A stretch of 64,000 nt of DNA from Lagopus muta (lineage: Eukaryota > Chordata > Aves > Galliformes > Phasianidae), in assembly GCF_023343835.1 (NCBI RefSeq), contig NW_026040168.1:225986-289985 (forward strand), in the 5' to 3' direction. This document shows, piece after piece, positions 23,317 to 33,845 of the stretch (positions are counted from its first letter, which is position 1; each line of letters starts with the position of its first letter). The notes beneath the pieces are model-generated. The model made no database searches, had not been told where the DNA came from, and was given only the letters and a program-made list of their open reading frames with translations. The translations under genes were made by a program, and so were the position numbers.

Positions 23317-24816
23317 ATGGCCAGCTGGATCGTCAGATCGCCGGCCGCCTGGCGCGGTGGCGCCGCTCTCTTCAGAAAAGTCACCCGTCAGGAGTTCTCC
23401 GCCAACGTTATACGCGAGAAGAGGAGGAGCCGTTGCGGACGGGGAGGTAGCCACGGCTTTGCTGTGCGTTGTGCGATTTTTCCCTTGCCCTTCCCTCTCA
23501 CGCCTACACCACTGTATCGCGCTCGCAGGATCTCTGGAAGGAGCGCCCGTTGTGGTGCCGGCGTGAGAGGCGGGGCGAGCGGCGACGTTGCCGCGGGGCG
23601 GGCGGACGGGCCGCTGATGCTCGCTACTGCCGCGCCTCCTCTAAAACCCGGCGCTCCTTCGGTGCCACGGGGCTGCCGTGGCGCGTACTGGCTAGCTGGT
23701 GCCGCCTGGCTCGCCTAGCTTCCCAGCGCCCCCGTGTGGTGTGCGCGCGTGTGTAGAGGCGGGCGTGTGACGCTGTAGCGCTTGGTGGCAGTCGCGGGCA
23801 CTTGCCGCGCGCGATATCTATCAGCCCTTTGGCGCTGCTAGTCGTGCTAGTTCCATTAGAATTAGTTGACCGTTTCCTACAGGTCGGTGGTATTCCCGTG
23901 TGCAAGGCGATAACCTTTGCGTCGATTTGGAAGTGTCTGACGTAGAGCCAGCCTCACCGCGCTAATCCAGAACGTTCTTTCGCCTGAGTACGCGGTGTTC
24001 TTGAGGACAGAGAGTGAACCCGGCCTCAGTTGGGATAACCCCAGGTTCTTAGTAAATGCCTTGGTCAAAAGTAGGATAGGAAGGCGATAGTTGGCCATAA
24101 CTGAAGGATGGTGAGCCACCATTTGCCACCTGAGTGGTTAAACGGGGTCTTAATAAGAGAGTGAAATAAGCGCAAATGGAGGTGGTTTGGTTTGGGTTTA
24201 AAATCGCTCTGTGCTCGTGCTGTCTCTGATGCATGGATTTGGATGTGAATGAGCAAAATCATTTGTTGCATGTTGTCACATAAGTTATATGCCCTCATGA
24301 GTTTTCTTTTTCTTGCTTTCCCTTCCACCCCTGCAACTTTTCCATCCACCTTTATGTGTCAAAAGAGCATTCTAGAAAACACTCTTCAACTGTTCATGCA
24401 AGTGCTTATCCAACCAGTCCCATGAGGCATTTGTTCTTCTTCTAGAGGTGTCCTTGTTTCTCATGCTTTTTATCTTGCTCCACAGCTTCTGCTCTGAAAA
24501 CTTTTGCTTGTTTTCCCATATGGTCGTAGCAGCAGGATCCTTTAAAAATATGTTTTGTACATAGTAGGGAGAGGACTTAGCCAGTTCAAAGATCACTTTA
24601 GAATTGCTGTGTTGTCTTGCGTTTGGGGTACGAGTTCTGTGGGGTATAGTGATCTGCTTAATCTATTGCCTTTCTCTTAATTCAATCCTGTTTTAACCAT
24701 GTGCTCTTTCTCCAGTGCGTTGTGTTCCATGATATTTCACCACAAGCTCCTAGGCTTTTTCCTAGCTGCTCGTGAGAAGGCTCTTGTCAGGTTATCTGAA
24801 GCTGAAAATTCAAAAG
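23317..24816 (+). pseudogene. HINTW: HINTW copy U7, frameshifted and missing intron 2 and exon 3
   Basis: Exon 1 (23317-23446) is 130 nt, 5 nt longer than in U1-U6. Splicing to exon 2 at 24716 would then run into a TGA after a few codons. Exon 2 (24716 to about 24816) is diverged but still shows HDISPQAP in the ancestral HINT1 frame. Just past it the sequence jumps to 3' UTR (aaaagctttgtgcatcattt), so intron 2 and the exon 3 coding part are deleted. The hexamer there is TATAAA. Intron 1 holds an ERV fragment (24218-24523). The 3' UTR is cut at 24957 by the LTR of the next element. Older or less-converted copy. Confidence 0.85.
24218..24523 (-). mobile_element. ERV fragment (internal 3' tail plus LTR) inside intron 1 of U7
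   Basis: The reverse complement matches the 3' tail and LTR of the short element at 48051-49461: the same aagctgtggagcaagat, the same aaggacacctctagaagaag, then an LTR with ttggataagcac and aaaggtggatgg. It interrupts the HINTW sequence gtgctcg/tagcagcagg found whole in all other units. About 305 bp. Confidence 0.82.
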
Positions 24817-24957
24817 GTAACTAAAAGCTTTGTGCATCATTTGCTCTATAAAGATGAATCATGGGCATATCATCTCTGTCTCGCGTGTCTTACTGATGGA
24901 AAATTTTCTGTATGTTAAAACAGTGGGTCTCTGTCTCCCAAAGATAATATAGGATGT

Positions 24958-25360
24958 TGTCATGGTTTTGTTTTTTTTTCAGTATTCCACATCATAACAT
25001 CATGTAGTGCACTGGGAGTTAAAGTGTTAATGCTCCAATTCCAGGTGCCTATCCCTATACATCATGGAAGTAATGGGATCTGGCCCTTGCGGGTGAGCTG
25101 GTCTCTTACTGCCATGCAGTGGATGCTGGAGGGTGCTTTCCTATCTGTTCCAAACTTTTCAGGTTTGACTTGTTCTCGGGAACTCACTCTCTCTCCTATT
25201 TTATTTGATTCATTAGTCTCACTTTTAATTAGATTGCATTATGTTATTTTATCTTGCATTCCAATATCATAGTTAGTAAAATAAGATTTCCTCCATGGAC
25301 CGTTGCCGCTTTTTTTTTTTTTCCTTTCTTGAGCCCATCTTCCATCTCCCTATCCCTTTT
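24958..25360 (+). mobile_element. 5' LTR of class III-like ERV A, 3' part deleted
   Basis: Starts TGTCATGGTTTTG, as do the LTRs at 28518 and 55507, and parallels the complete LTR at 55507-55979 as far as tccctatccctttt. It then jumps into the leader (ctctgctctcggagagc), so the U5 end and primer-binding site are missing. It was inserted into the U7 3' UTR right after aatataggatgt. Confidence 0.85.
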
Positions 25361-25569
25361 CTCTGCTCTCGGAGAGCTTTTTTAGGGATCTTTATCAGCA
25401 GTTCAGGTTTCAGTGCTGAAAAACTTGACCTTGAAAACCCTGGCGTCCTGCCAGTATTCTGGGATATTTGTAAACTTTGAGCTCTGCTTAGTCTAGGCAG
25501 TGCTTTTTATTTTTTTTTCTTCATCTTGTCAGCTTTCATTCATTAACCCCTTTTCAGCAGCTACCAGCG

Positions 25570-27021
25570 ATGAACCCACTCTTTGTTGTGGGGATGCTGT
25601 GTAAGGGAATAAAAGCAATCATGTTCCTCACGACTTATTGGCCCATTATCAATGTCATGACTTCTTGTGGAACTGTGTTCGTATATAACCAAATAAGGGC
25701 ACTGATGGAGACACCTGCCTGGTACTTATATGCAGTGTGGTATGATTTGTATTTTGACACTTAAATCCCAGATGAAATAGCTAATTTTACAAATAACTAC
25801 ATCCCAAATGGAATAGCTAATTTTACAAACAACACGATGTTCAGACCAGTTTCCAGGCTTTCTTCTCAGTTAGTCACACGTTTTTCAAATGCCGAATTAA
25901 TGCTCCCTTTTGTGGGCATACTGCTGTGCGTGTTACCAGTCGCCTTGAATGTACTCCTGTGTATTCGTGGTATGTGGAAGGAGTCTTCTCCAAAACAAGA
26001 GAATGCTGACTGGCAGAGAATGTGGAGAGATTTAGGAAAGGTCTTAGAAGCATGGGGACCCGCAATGTCATGGGATTTCCCTCTTGAACACCTGTGGGAT
26101 CCCAAGAAACTAAGCCAGTATTTGAGTCAGGGACAATGCGGCTTACATAAATCTAAGGAGGTACAATTTACCTGGGGTTTGGCTTGTGCTTACCGTGCCC
26201 TATATAATAATATTCTGGAGAGAGAGTGTTTCCGAGCTGAGGTTCAAGCCTAAGGGGAAAATCCCCAAGTCAAATCTGATCAATCACAGGAGACACCAGT
26301 AACAATACCAGTTGCTCCTGTGGAGGGCAAGAAATGGAAACGAGTGTCTTTGCGTCTTGAACGAAAAAGAGAAGAGGAGGAGGAGGAGGTGGAGGAAGAT
26401 CCAGGTGAGGGGCCCTCCTCAGAACCACCATCATCGACAAAGGCAAAAGTAAAAACTAAGAGACGTGCAGAAGAGAGTAATGTCTCTATTACTACTCGCT
26501 GGCCTCTAAAGATGACTGAAATCCAAGGCTCAAGAAAGGAGTTTACACAGCGCCTGAAGGAAACTCATATTTCCTGGTTGGTTTGCTGTTGGGACAGCGG
26601 GGCCAGTAGCTTGTTTCAAGATGGTAATGAAGCTCACCAACTAGGAAACACTGCCAGAGATCCCGCTATTGACAGAGTGATTAGTCGATGTTTGGATGGG
26701 GCTGCCAACCTCTGGGAACAAGTGTTAGTAGCCATGAAGTAAAGGGATCCCTTCAAAGACGGCTTGAAGCCTGTGATGAAAGGGTGGGATACAGTTGAAA
26801 AGGGTATCCAGTATTTGAGGGAAACAGCCATGGTGGAAATGTTGTATGACCCTAACTTTGTTCCTAACCACCCACGCCAAGACCAAGACCCTGAGAGAGT
26901 GAGGACAAAGCCTGATATATGGTGGAAACTCACAACAACAGCACCAGAAAGATACGCCGGTACACTAGCAGCAATGTTTGACAGATACGAGGACCAACAG
27001 AGAAGAGGTATCGTAAGCTAA
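25570..27021 (+). pseudogene. ERV A gag, broken by three in-frame stops
   Basis: One reading frame from ATG 25570 to TAA 27019-27021 with stops at 25762-25764, 26251-26253 and 26740-26742. The N-terminal part is hydrophobic with N-glycosylation sequons in the loop. The middle has WRDLGKVLEAWGPAMSWDF. Then comes a Glu-rich tract with KRKREEEEEEVEED-like character (26340-26400), and a capsid-like C-terminal part (IQYLRETAMVEMLYDPNFVP). The copy at 56266-57928 is homologous along its length. The frame is interrupted and cannot make a full Gag. Confidence 0.85.
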
Positions 27022-28402
27022 AGAGGCCCCACCATACAATGAACTACCAGAAAATGAAAAGAAATATGCCCTGTTCACAGATGGATTGTGTCGTATTGTG
27101 GGGAAGCATCGCAGATGGAAATCTGCTGTGTGGAGCCTCACACGACAAGTTGCAGAGGCCACTGAAGGGAAAGGAGAATCAAGCCAATTTGCAGAGGTAA
27201 AGGCTGTCCAACTGGCCTTAGATGTGGCTGAACGGGAGAGGTGGCCAATGCTTTATCTTTACACTGATTCATGCATGGTGGCAAATGCTTTATGGGGATG
27301 GTCACAGCAGTGGGAGCAAACTAACTGGCAGCAGAGGGGTAAACCTTCTTGGGCTGCTGAACTGTGGAAAGACATTGCTGCCCGAATAAAGAATATGGTT
27401 GTGAAGGTGCGCCATGTAGATGCTCATATGCCCAAGAGTCGGGCTACTGAAGAACAGCAAAATAACCATCAGGTAGACCGAGCTGCCAGAATTGAGGTGG
27501 CTCAAATAGACCTGGACTGGCAGAACAAGGGTGAATTATTCCTAGCTCGATGGGCCCATGAGACCTCAGGTCATCAAGGGAGAGATGCAACATATAAGTG
27601 GGCTAGAGACCGAGGAGTGGACTTAACTATGGACGCTATCGCACAGATTATTCATGACTGTGAAACATGTGCCATCATCAAACAAGCCAAGAGGATGAAA
27701 CCTCTCTGGGAGGAAGGGCGATGGCAAAAGTACAAATATGGGGAGGCATGGCAGGTTGATTATATCACCTTGCCACGATCTCGCAATGGTAAGCATTATG
27801 TGCTTACTATGGTGGAGGCAACCACTGGGTGGCTCGAAACATATGCAGTACCCCATGCTACCGCCCAAAACACCATATTGGGTCACGAGAAACAAGTCCT
27901 GTGGCAACATGGCACCCCAGAAAGGACTGAGTCAGATAATGGGACTCATTTCAAAAATTCTCTTGTAAATACTTGGGCCAAAGATCATGGCATTGAGTGG
28001 ATTTATCATATTCTCTGCCATGCAAAAGCCTCTGGTAAAAGTGAACAATACAATGGGTTGTTAGAAACTGTGTTGAAAGCAATGTGTGGCGGAACATTTA
28101 GGCACTGGGAGAAGCATTTGGCAGAAGCCACCTGGCTGGTCAACACCAGAGGATCTATGGATCGTGATGATCCTGCACAATCTAGATGCCTGCATACTGC
28201 AGAGGGAGATAAGGTCCCTGTGGTACACATAAGCAGCATGTTGGGAAAAGCAGTTTGGGTCCTTCCAGCTTCTGGGAAGAGCAAACCTCACGGTGATATT
28301 GTTTTTGCCCAGGGACCAGGGTACACTTGGTGGGTAATGCAGAAAAACGGGGATGTTCAGTGTGTACCACAAGGAAACTTGATGCCGAGGGAGTGCAGTT
28401 AG
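27022..28402 (+). pseudogene. ERV A pol remnant: RNase H and integrase, open; protease and RT deleted
   Basis: A continuous frame covers RNase H from YALFTDG (27047) through YTDS and VDAH, then integrase with an HH-CC zinc module (HETSGH ... CETC) and the core acidic residues in QVDYI, ESDNGTHF and ASGKSEQYNG. The integrase pattern is that of class III (ERV-L-like) elements. Protease and RT are missing: the gag frame ends at 27021 and RNase H begins within ~15 bp in another frame, a clean internal deletion. The first Met is at 27086, inside RNase H, so no initiation signal is implied. The 438-codon open frame is striking next to the stop-ridden gag. It ends at TAG 28400-28402. Confidence 0.85.
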
Positions 28403-28517
28403 TAATTCTCCGTATATGTATATAGACATGTGTGTGTAATGCATTTTAATCATTATTTGTTTGTATATATGTATATATATATAAGTATGATGTAGTGATG
28501 TAGAATAGTGGGTGGAA
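28403..28517 (+). other. ERV A 3' non-coding, TA-rich
   Basis: Short stretch with (TA)n-like sequence (tatatgtatatatatata near 28463-28482) between integrase and 3' LTR. No env. Confidence 0.7.
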
Positions 28518-29020
28518 TGTCATGGTTTTGTGTTTTTTTGCTTTTCAGTATTCCCCATCATAACATCATGTAGTGCAGTGGCAGTTTATGTGTTAATGCT
28601 TCAATTCCGGGTGCCTATCGCTGTACACCAGGAAAGTTGTTGAATCTGGCCCTTCCTGGTGGGGTGATCTCTTACTGCCTTGCAGTGGATGCTGCAGGGT
28701 GATTTCCTAGATGTTCAAAGCTTTTCAGGTTTGACTAGGTCTCGGGAACTCTCTCTCTCCTATTTTATTTGATTAATTTGTCTCAATTTCAATTAGATAG
28801 TGTCATATTGTATTATCTTGAACTGACATATAATAGTTAGTAAAATAAGTTTTCCTTGATAGATCATTGACGTTGCATTTTCTGTTTTCCTTCCTTGAGC
28901 CCAGCTCCCATCTCCCTATCCCTTTTCCCTTTCCCTTCCCATTTTGAGAGGACGGGGGGGTGCCCAGTGGCCTAATGCTCCCCTGTCACAGGCATAGATT
29001 GATGTAGTTAACTCCATGAC
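28518..29020 (+). mobile_element. 3' LTR of ERV A
   Basis: TGTCATGGTTTTG start, then the same landmarks as the 5' LTR (aacatcatgtagtgcagtg, agtaaaataag, tagattgatgtagttaactc) through to the U5-like end ctccatgac. Followed directly by CR1 sequence rather than the HINTW 3' UTR, so the original 3' flank has been lost. Confidence 0.85.
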
Positions 29021-29021
29021 T

Positions 29022-29314
29022 GGAATTGAGCAACATGTTAAGTTTTTCCTAATATCCACCCTGAAGCTCCCCCCAGCACAAGTGATGGCCATTATTAGGT
29101 GGGTCACCTGGTCGTAGAAGGAGATCGGGTCGGTCAAGCAGGACCTGTCTTTAAGGGACCCGCGCTGGCTAGGCCCGGTCCCCTGGTTGTCCCGCACACG
29201 CCCTGTGATGTCGCTCCGGGTGATCTGCTCCACGAGCTTCCTCGATACCGAGGTCAGGCTGACAGGCCTGTAGTTCCCCGGATCCTCCATCCGACCCTTC
29301 TTGTAGGTGGGCGT
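29022..29314 (-). mobile_element. CR1 fragment, internally rearranged
   Basis: Minus-strand CR1 ORF2 with [14 protein letters not shown] ... CLTDPISFYDQVTHL, then an abrupt switch to sequence from near the CR1 3' end (SFRVDIRKNLT). The two CR1 parts are normally more than 1.5 kb apart, so this is a deleted or recombinant copy. Confidence 0.82.
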
Positions 29315-29315
29315 C

Positions 29316-29745
29316 TGTCTCGCTCCAGCTATCGGTAGCGAGATGGTTCGTTATATGCGTATACCCGACGTGAGATTAAGACTCAGAAAGGAGCCAACTG
29401 TTTGCCCAACCAGTTTATTGTGAAAGGTTTTGGTTAGCTAGGCCTGGGGATGGGAGGTGAGACGAAGAAAGCAATAGCAAAATGACAGAAAAGAAAAGCG
29501 AGGATTTGTTACAGGAACGCAGAGATTGTTACCACCGCAGTGTCACAATGTTTCATGAGTCTGGTTGGCAGCGGGGGTGGGGGGTGCAGGTTCTCTTTCT
29601 CGGTCGATCACAGGCGGAAGGAAAACACAACAAGGGAATAGCGCGCACAAAGTTTCGGCAGACTCCACACGTATATATACTGTCTGGCTCTCCTTGGCTT
29701 GCTCATGGTAAGGGCACGTCCAGCACAGGTGCAACAGTCAGAACA
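29316..29745 (-). mobile_element. Solo LTR-like element between two CR1 pieces
   Basis: Read on the minus strand it has TATA-like cagtatatatacg (29675-29687), a polyadenylation signal (TTTATT on + at ~29418-29423) and a terminal CA (gcgagaca at 29316-29323). It contains no coding sequence. Size and layout fit a solo LTR. Family not recognised, and the right edge is uncertain by about 20 bp. Confidence 0.5.
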
Positions 29746-29759
29746 GACAGAAGTAAAGA

Positions 29760-29925
29760 AGGCACTGGGAATTGAGGGGCGTTTATTCCGCTCCGCGGCC
29801 CCATCTTCCAGCTCAGGGGGCTGAGTACCCTGAGGATAGCTGGTCTGACTGCTAAAGACAAAAGTGAAGAGGGCATTGAGAACTTCAGCCTTTTCCTCCT
29901 CCTCGGTGGTGACGTTCCACACCGC
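29760..29925 (-). mobile_element. CR1 fragment, N-terminal RT part
   Basis: The minus-strand frame reads [17 protein letters not shown] ... SSQTSYPQGTQPPE, the region just before the CR1 reverse transcriptase core. It continues the CR1 at 29022-29314 with ~80 residues missing between them. Its end at 29925 meets HINTW spacer. Confidence 0.8.
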
Positions 29926-30149
29926 ATCGAATAAAGCAGGGAGATTCTCCTTGGCCCTCCTCTTGCTATTAATATGTTCATAAAAACAATGTTTTAATCG
30001 TCTCGAGCAACGGTGGCCACATGAAGGTCTCGCTGGGCTTTTGCCCGTCTAATTTTCTCCCTGCGTATTCTAGCAACATCCTTGCACTCTTCCCGAGTTG
30101 CCTGTCCCTTCTTGCGAAGATGGCACACTCCTGGCCTGCCCGTCCAACA

Positions 30150-30579
30150 CGCGGTCATTCGACGGGAGGGATCGGCACCAAAAAGCCCCCAGCGCGTTTG
30201 AGGAGGAGCCGATAAGGGCAATCCCTAATACCCGGGGCCTGTTCTGCAGGCCTCGTTTCCCCGCCGCAGGGGCGCCGCACTTAGAGGGCACAGCTTCCCT
30301 TCGCGGAGGCGCCCTCCCGCTCCCCCACGTCGCATCCCCGCGTGCCCGGAGGCGCGCGCAAAGTCCCCGAGCCCCGATAAGCACCGGGCAGACGGGAGCG
30401 GAGCCTCCAACAGGGCGGGGACAAGCGTAAAGGGCACGCGAGACAGCCAACCGAGGTGCTCGAACGGCCGGCGGCGCTCCGTCGGCCCAATGAGCGCCGC
30501 CGAGGGCCGGGCCGGGCCGAGCCGGGCCGAGAGGGGGAGGTTCGCGGCTGAGGGAGTGTTGTAGCGAGCGCGCGCCGTC
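30150..30579 (+). promoter_or_regulatory. CpG-rich promoter and 5' UTR of U8
   Basis: Full-length form, most like U2 and U4. The GAGCC run is degenerate (gggccgagccgggccgagag at 30514-30533). Confidence 0.55.
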
Positions 30580-32898
30580 ATGGCCGGCGGGATGGTTAGG
30601 TCGCCGGCCGCCCGGCGCAGTGGCGCCGCACTCTTCGGAAAAGTCGGCCGCCAGGAGTTCACCGCCAGCGTTATCCGTGAAAAGAGGATGAACCATTGTG
30701 GACGAGGAAGTAGCCGCGGCGTTGCCGTGCGTTGTGCGATTCTTTCCTTGCCCCCCCTTCCCACCCCTCCCCCACCCTAGCGCGCTCGCCCGCCCTCTGG
30801 AACGAGCGCCCGTTGCGGTGCCGGCGAGTGCGGCGGGGCGAGCGGCGACGTTGCCACGGGGCGGGCGGACGGGCCTTTCTGGCCGCTGGTGCTCGCTACT
30901 GCCGCGCCTCCTCTAAAACCCGGCGCTCCTTCGGTGCCACGGGGCTGCCGTGGCGCGTACTGGCTTTCTGGTGCCGCCTGGCTCGCCTAGCTTCCCAGCG
31001 CCCCCGTGTGGTGTGCGCGCGTGTGTAGAGGCGGGCGTGTGACGCTGAAGCGCTTGGTGGCAGTCGCGGGCGCTTGCCGCGCGCGATATCTATCAGCCCT
31101 TTGGCACTGCTAGTCGTGCTAGTTGCATTGGAATTAGTTGACCATTGGGATTAGTTGGCCGTTTCCTACTGGTCGGTGGTATTCCCGTGTGCAAGGCGAT
31201 AACCTTTGCGTCGATTTGGAAGTGTCTGACGTAGAGCCAGCCTCACCGCGCTAATCCGGAACGTTCTTTCGCCTGAGTACGCGGTGTTCTTGAGGACAGA
31301 GAGTCAACCCGGCCTCAGTCGGGATAACCCCAGGTTCTTAGTAAATACCTTGGTCAAAAGTAGGATAGGAAGGAGATATTTGGCCATAACTGAAGGATGG
31401 TGAGCCACCGTTTGCCGCCTGAGTGGTTAAGCGGGGTCTTAATAAGAGAGTGAAATAAGCGCAAATGGAGGTGGTTTGGTTTGGGTTTAAAATCGCTCCG
31501 TGCTCGTAGCAGCAGGAGCCTGTGAAAACGTGTTTTGTGGATAGAAGGGAGAGGACTTTGCCAATTCAAAGATCACTTAGGAAGAATCGCCGTGTTGTCT
31601 TGCGTTTGGGGTACGAGTTCAGTGGGGCGTAGCGATCTGCTTAAGCTATTGCCTTTCTCCGGAGCCAACCCCGTTTTAACCGTGTACTCTTCTTCCTCCA
31701 GTGCCTTGCGTTCCGTGATGTTTCAACGCAAGCTCCTACGCTTTTTCCTAGCCACTCGCGACAAGGCCGTTGTGAGGTTGTCCGAAGCAGAAGATTCTGG
31801 CGCACCTGTAAAGACCGTGGAAGCTTTCTGTACACCGAACGGTGCCTGTAAGTGGTACGTAATTTAGTAGGTGCTGTCCCGTGGCCTCGTTTCCTCTTGA
31901 TGTTGCAAAGAGGCACAGTAGGCTATTTGGGGTTTCCCGACACCGTAGTCTTTTGCCTCTAGCTTGTGACGGAGCTGAGCGTTTTGACTAAGGGTAGCGA
32001 GAGAAAGCGATGCTCATTTCTGGGTGCGTGCTTGTAGTGCAAAATGCAGTGCTGTTCGGAAATATGGCCCGATGCCTGTTTTCAGGGTTTCCCGACAGTG
32101 GTACTTGCTCAAATGCGGAGAAGAGGGCTTGGGGTTTTGAGCAGGTCGGAGGCGAGGAAGGGGAAAGCTGTCTGAGGGGTGCTGGATGTTTCATTTTCAG
32201 CTATAGAAGTCAAGTTGGATGGCTTTTGCGTGGGCTCGCAAAGCCTACGTCGAGTTTTTCTTTTCTGCCAGAATGACTTACGTTGCCCGAAGATATAATG
32301 GGGGGCTGGAACCCCGAGACAAATCTGGCTACTGTGCCCGATTTGTAGTCCGTCACTGTCTAGCTGGGGGTGGGGAGGGGGTTAAAAAAAAAGAAAAAGA
32401 AGTAAAAAAACGATGGCAAGTTCCCATAGCTGCCCCTCCCCGCATTGTGCATAATCGGTCTTTGTAACTTTGCTTGGAATGTGTCAGTTGCAGAAAGGCG
32501 GAAATTTGAAGAGCAGCGCTTGAATGGCGAAGAACTAGTTCACCGCGTTCTGTGGATGGTTCTTTGCTCGCCTTCCTTCGCTTCCTGCCCTCTCCGCTCT
32601 TCTTTGTGTTGTAGCACGCTACGTTACGTAACGTTATTTCCCCCTCCAGCTTCACAGGCGTTTGATGATTGTTGGCGAGAAGTGTGCTGCTAACCTGGGC
32701 CTGACCGATGGATTCCGGATGGCTGTGAGATACCCCCCCTCAGGCCCTTCCGACTACCGCACGCGTCTCTGTATTCTGGGTGGCCGTCAGTTGGGCCAGC
32801 CTCCCGGGGAAGACGTTTGCACCGCAGGAGTTGCTGCACGCGTACGGATCGCCACCGAATGGATTTCACGTGTCGCCCGTCAGTCTAGCCTCCGTTGA
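30580..32898 (+). pseudogene. HINTW: HINTW copy U8, exon 1 frameshift and lost stop codon
   Basis: Exon 1 (30580-30709) is 130 nt, with the same 5-nt excess as U7, and reads MAGGMVRSPAARRSGAALFG ... IREKRMNHCGRG. Spliced to exon 2 (31702-31807) it would stop at TGA after MPCVP. The exon 1 donor is GAAGTAGCC, weaker than GAGGTAGCC. Exon 2 is MFQRKLLRFFLATRDKAVVRLSEAED with donor GTAAAG. In exon 3 (from 32650) the usual stop context ggctaagatg has become ggggaagacg, so the frame would read on for ~29 more codons to TGA 32896-32898. Two independent lesions make a functional product unlikely. Confidence 0.87.
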
Positions 32899-32971
32899 CA
32901 TAGAATTGGTTCTGGTGGGTGCCTGTGGAGGGTAATGAAAAGCTTTGCGCAGCATTTGCACAATAAAGATG

Positions 32972-32977
32972 GAGCAC
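32972..32977 (+). promoter_or_regulatory. Polyadenylation signal AATAAA of U8
   Basis: AATAAA in the conserved 3' UTR. The usual stop codon is lost, but the signal is intact. Confidence 0.7.
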
Positions 32978-33574
32978 GGAGATATCATCTCTGTCTCGCG
33001 TGTCTTACTGATGGAAATGGTCCTGCCAGTTAAAACGGTGGGTCTCCGTCTCCCAAAGATAATATAGGATGTGCCGTGTGTTTGAGGCCTTGCCGTCTTC
33101 CCCCAGCTTCCAAATGAAAGGGCGTGGGTTTTATCGCCTAACAGCAGCATCGTCAAGCGGCAGGCGTAGAATTATAGAGGAATAAGGTTGGAAGAAAGCT
33201 TCCAGATATCATCAGTCGTATGGCCCTGTCCCGAGGCCGAGCAAACGCTACCTGCATGATTTCTGTCCGGTGCTCCTCAGCCTGTTCTTAACCCATCTCG
33301 AAGCTTTGCCGCCGCTTCCGCTTTCTTTTCAGTCGCGGATTTTGCGACGTGGAGAATTAGTTTCTCCCACAGGAACTTTCCCAAATGGAAAAGACTTTGT
33401 GATGCTCGAGACGGCAATTGTCGCGCTTCTGCTGTCTTTGATATTCGGCTGCCCTTCTCCATTTTTCATTTTTCATACAAACAAAGCATTAAAAAAAAAA
33501 ACCCCAAAAAACGTAGCATTGTTCCATAACCGGAAGGAGGGGCACTACAGGCACCGTCAGGCTCTAACGTGTAA

Positions 33575-33690
33575 TCACGTCTCGTGCTTTGTTAGGCCTC
33601 TGGCTTTGCTTTAGTCTTTGTTGAATTGCGATTGCATTCAAGGCTGACTGGAGTGGGGGATTGTCAAAATGCTAATAGATATTTGCATTA
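33575..33690 (+). mobile_element. Class II ERV gag fragment next to U8
   Basis: Closely matches 37521-37625 (tgctttgttaggcctctggctttgc ... aaaatgctaata), the gag matrix segment of the provirus at 36662. Detached from any LTR. The following 33691-33845 shows no recognisable feature. Confidence 0.75.
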
Positions 33691-33845
33691 AAAGTTGAAT
33701 ACTTGAAACTCGCCGAGTGAAATTATTGTGTGGCCGTTCCTCAAAGAATCTTGATTTGTCAGCAGTAGATCCGCTTGCGGGACTGGCGATCGCAGCTGTG
33801 AATGACTCTGAATTAAACCGTTTGAAGAAGCGGAATGAAACAACT

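Larger units (their letters stand above)
1..24957 (+). repeat. HINTW tandem gene array, units U0 (tail) to U7
   Basis: Head-to-tail repeat in which every unit carries spacer, CpG-rich promoter, three HINTW exons and a 3' UTR. A landmark in the spacer (ggtggccacattaaggtctc or close variant) recurs at about 899, 5718, 9093, 12720, 16350, 19707 and 22780, giving periods of 4819 (about 3.6 kb without the CR1 at 4449-5647), 3375, 3627, 3630, 3357 and 3073. Length differences come from block indels: units U5 and U6 lack ~280 bp of the promoter-distal spacer, and U2 and U6 lack ~270 bp of intron 2. Chicken HINTW is known to be a W-linked tandem family of tens of copies with a unit of this size. The array is cut at 24957 by an ERV, and one more unit follows at 29926-33540. 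Confidence 0.93.
29926..33540 (+). repeat. HINTW tandem unit U8, separated from the main array
   Basis: A full unit (spacer landmark at 30012) from cgcatcgaataaagcaggg to the A-run near 33490-33513. It has the long promoter form and the long intron 2. It resumes the same + orientation as U1-U7 after ~5 kb of retroelements, so the array was split rather than rearranged. Confidence 0.9.

Noticed and set aside
24490-24530. A possible splice or promoter function of the ERV piece in U7.
   Set aside because: Nothing in the sequence supports it, and U7 is already broken in two ways.
28061-28453. Minus-strand frames opposite ERV A integrase.
   Set aside because: Shadow frames of the pol gene on the other strand.
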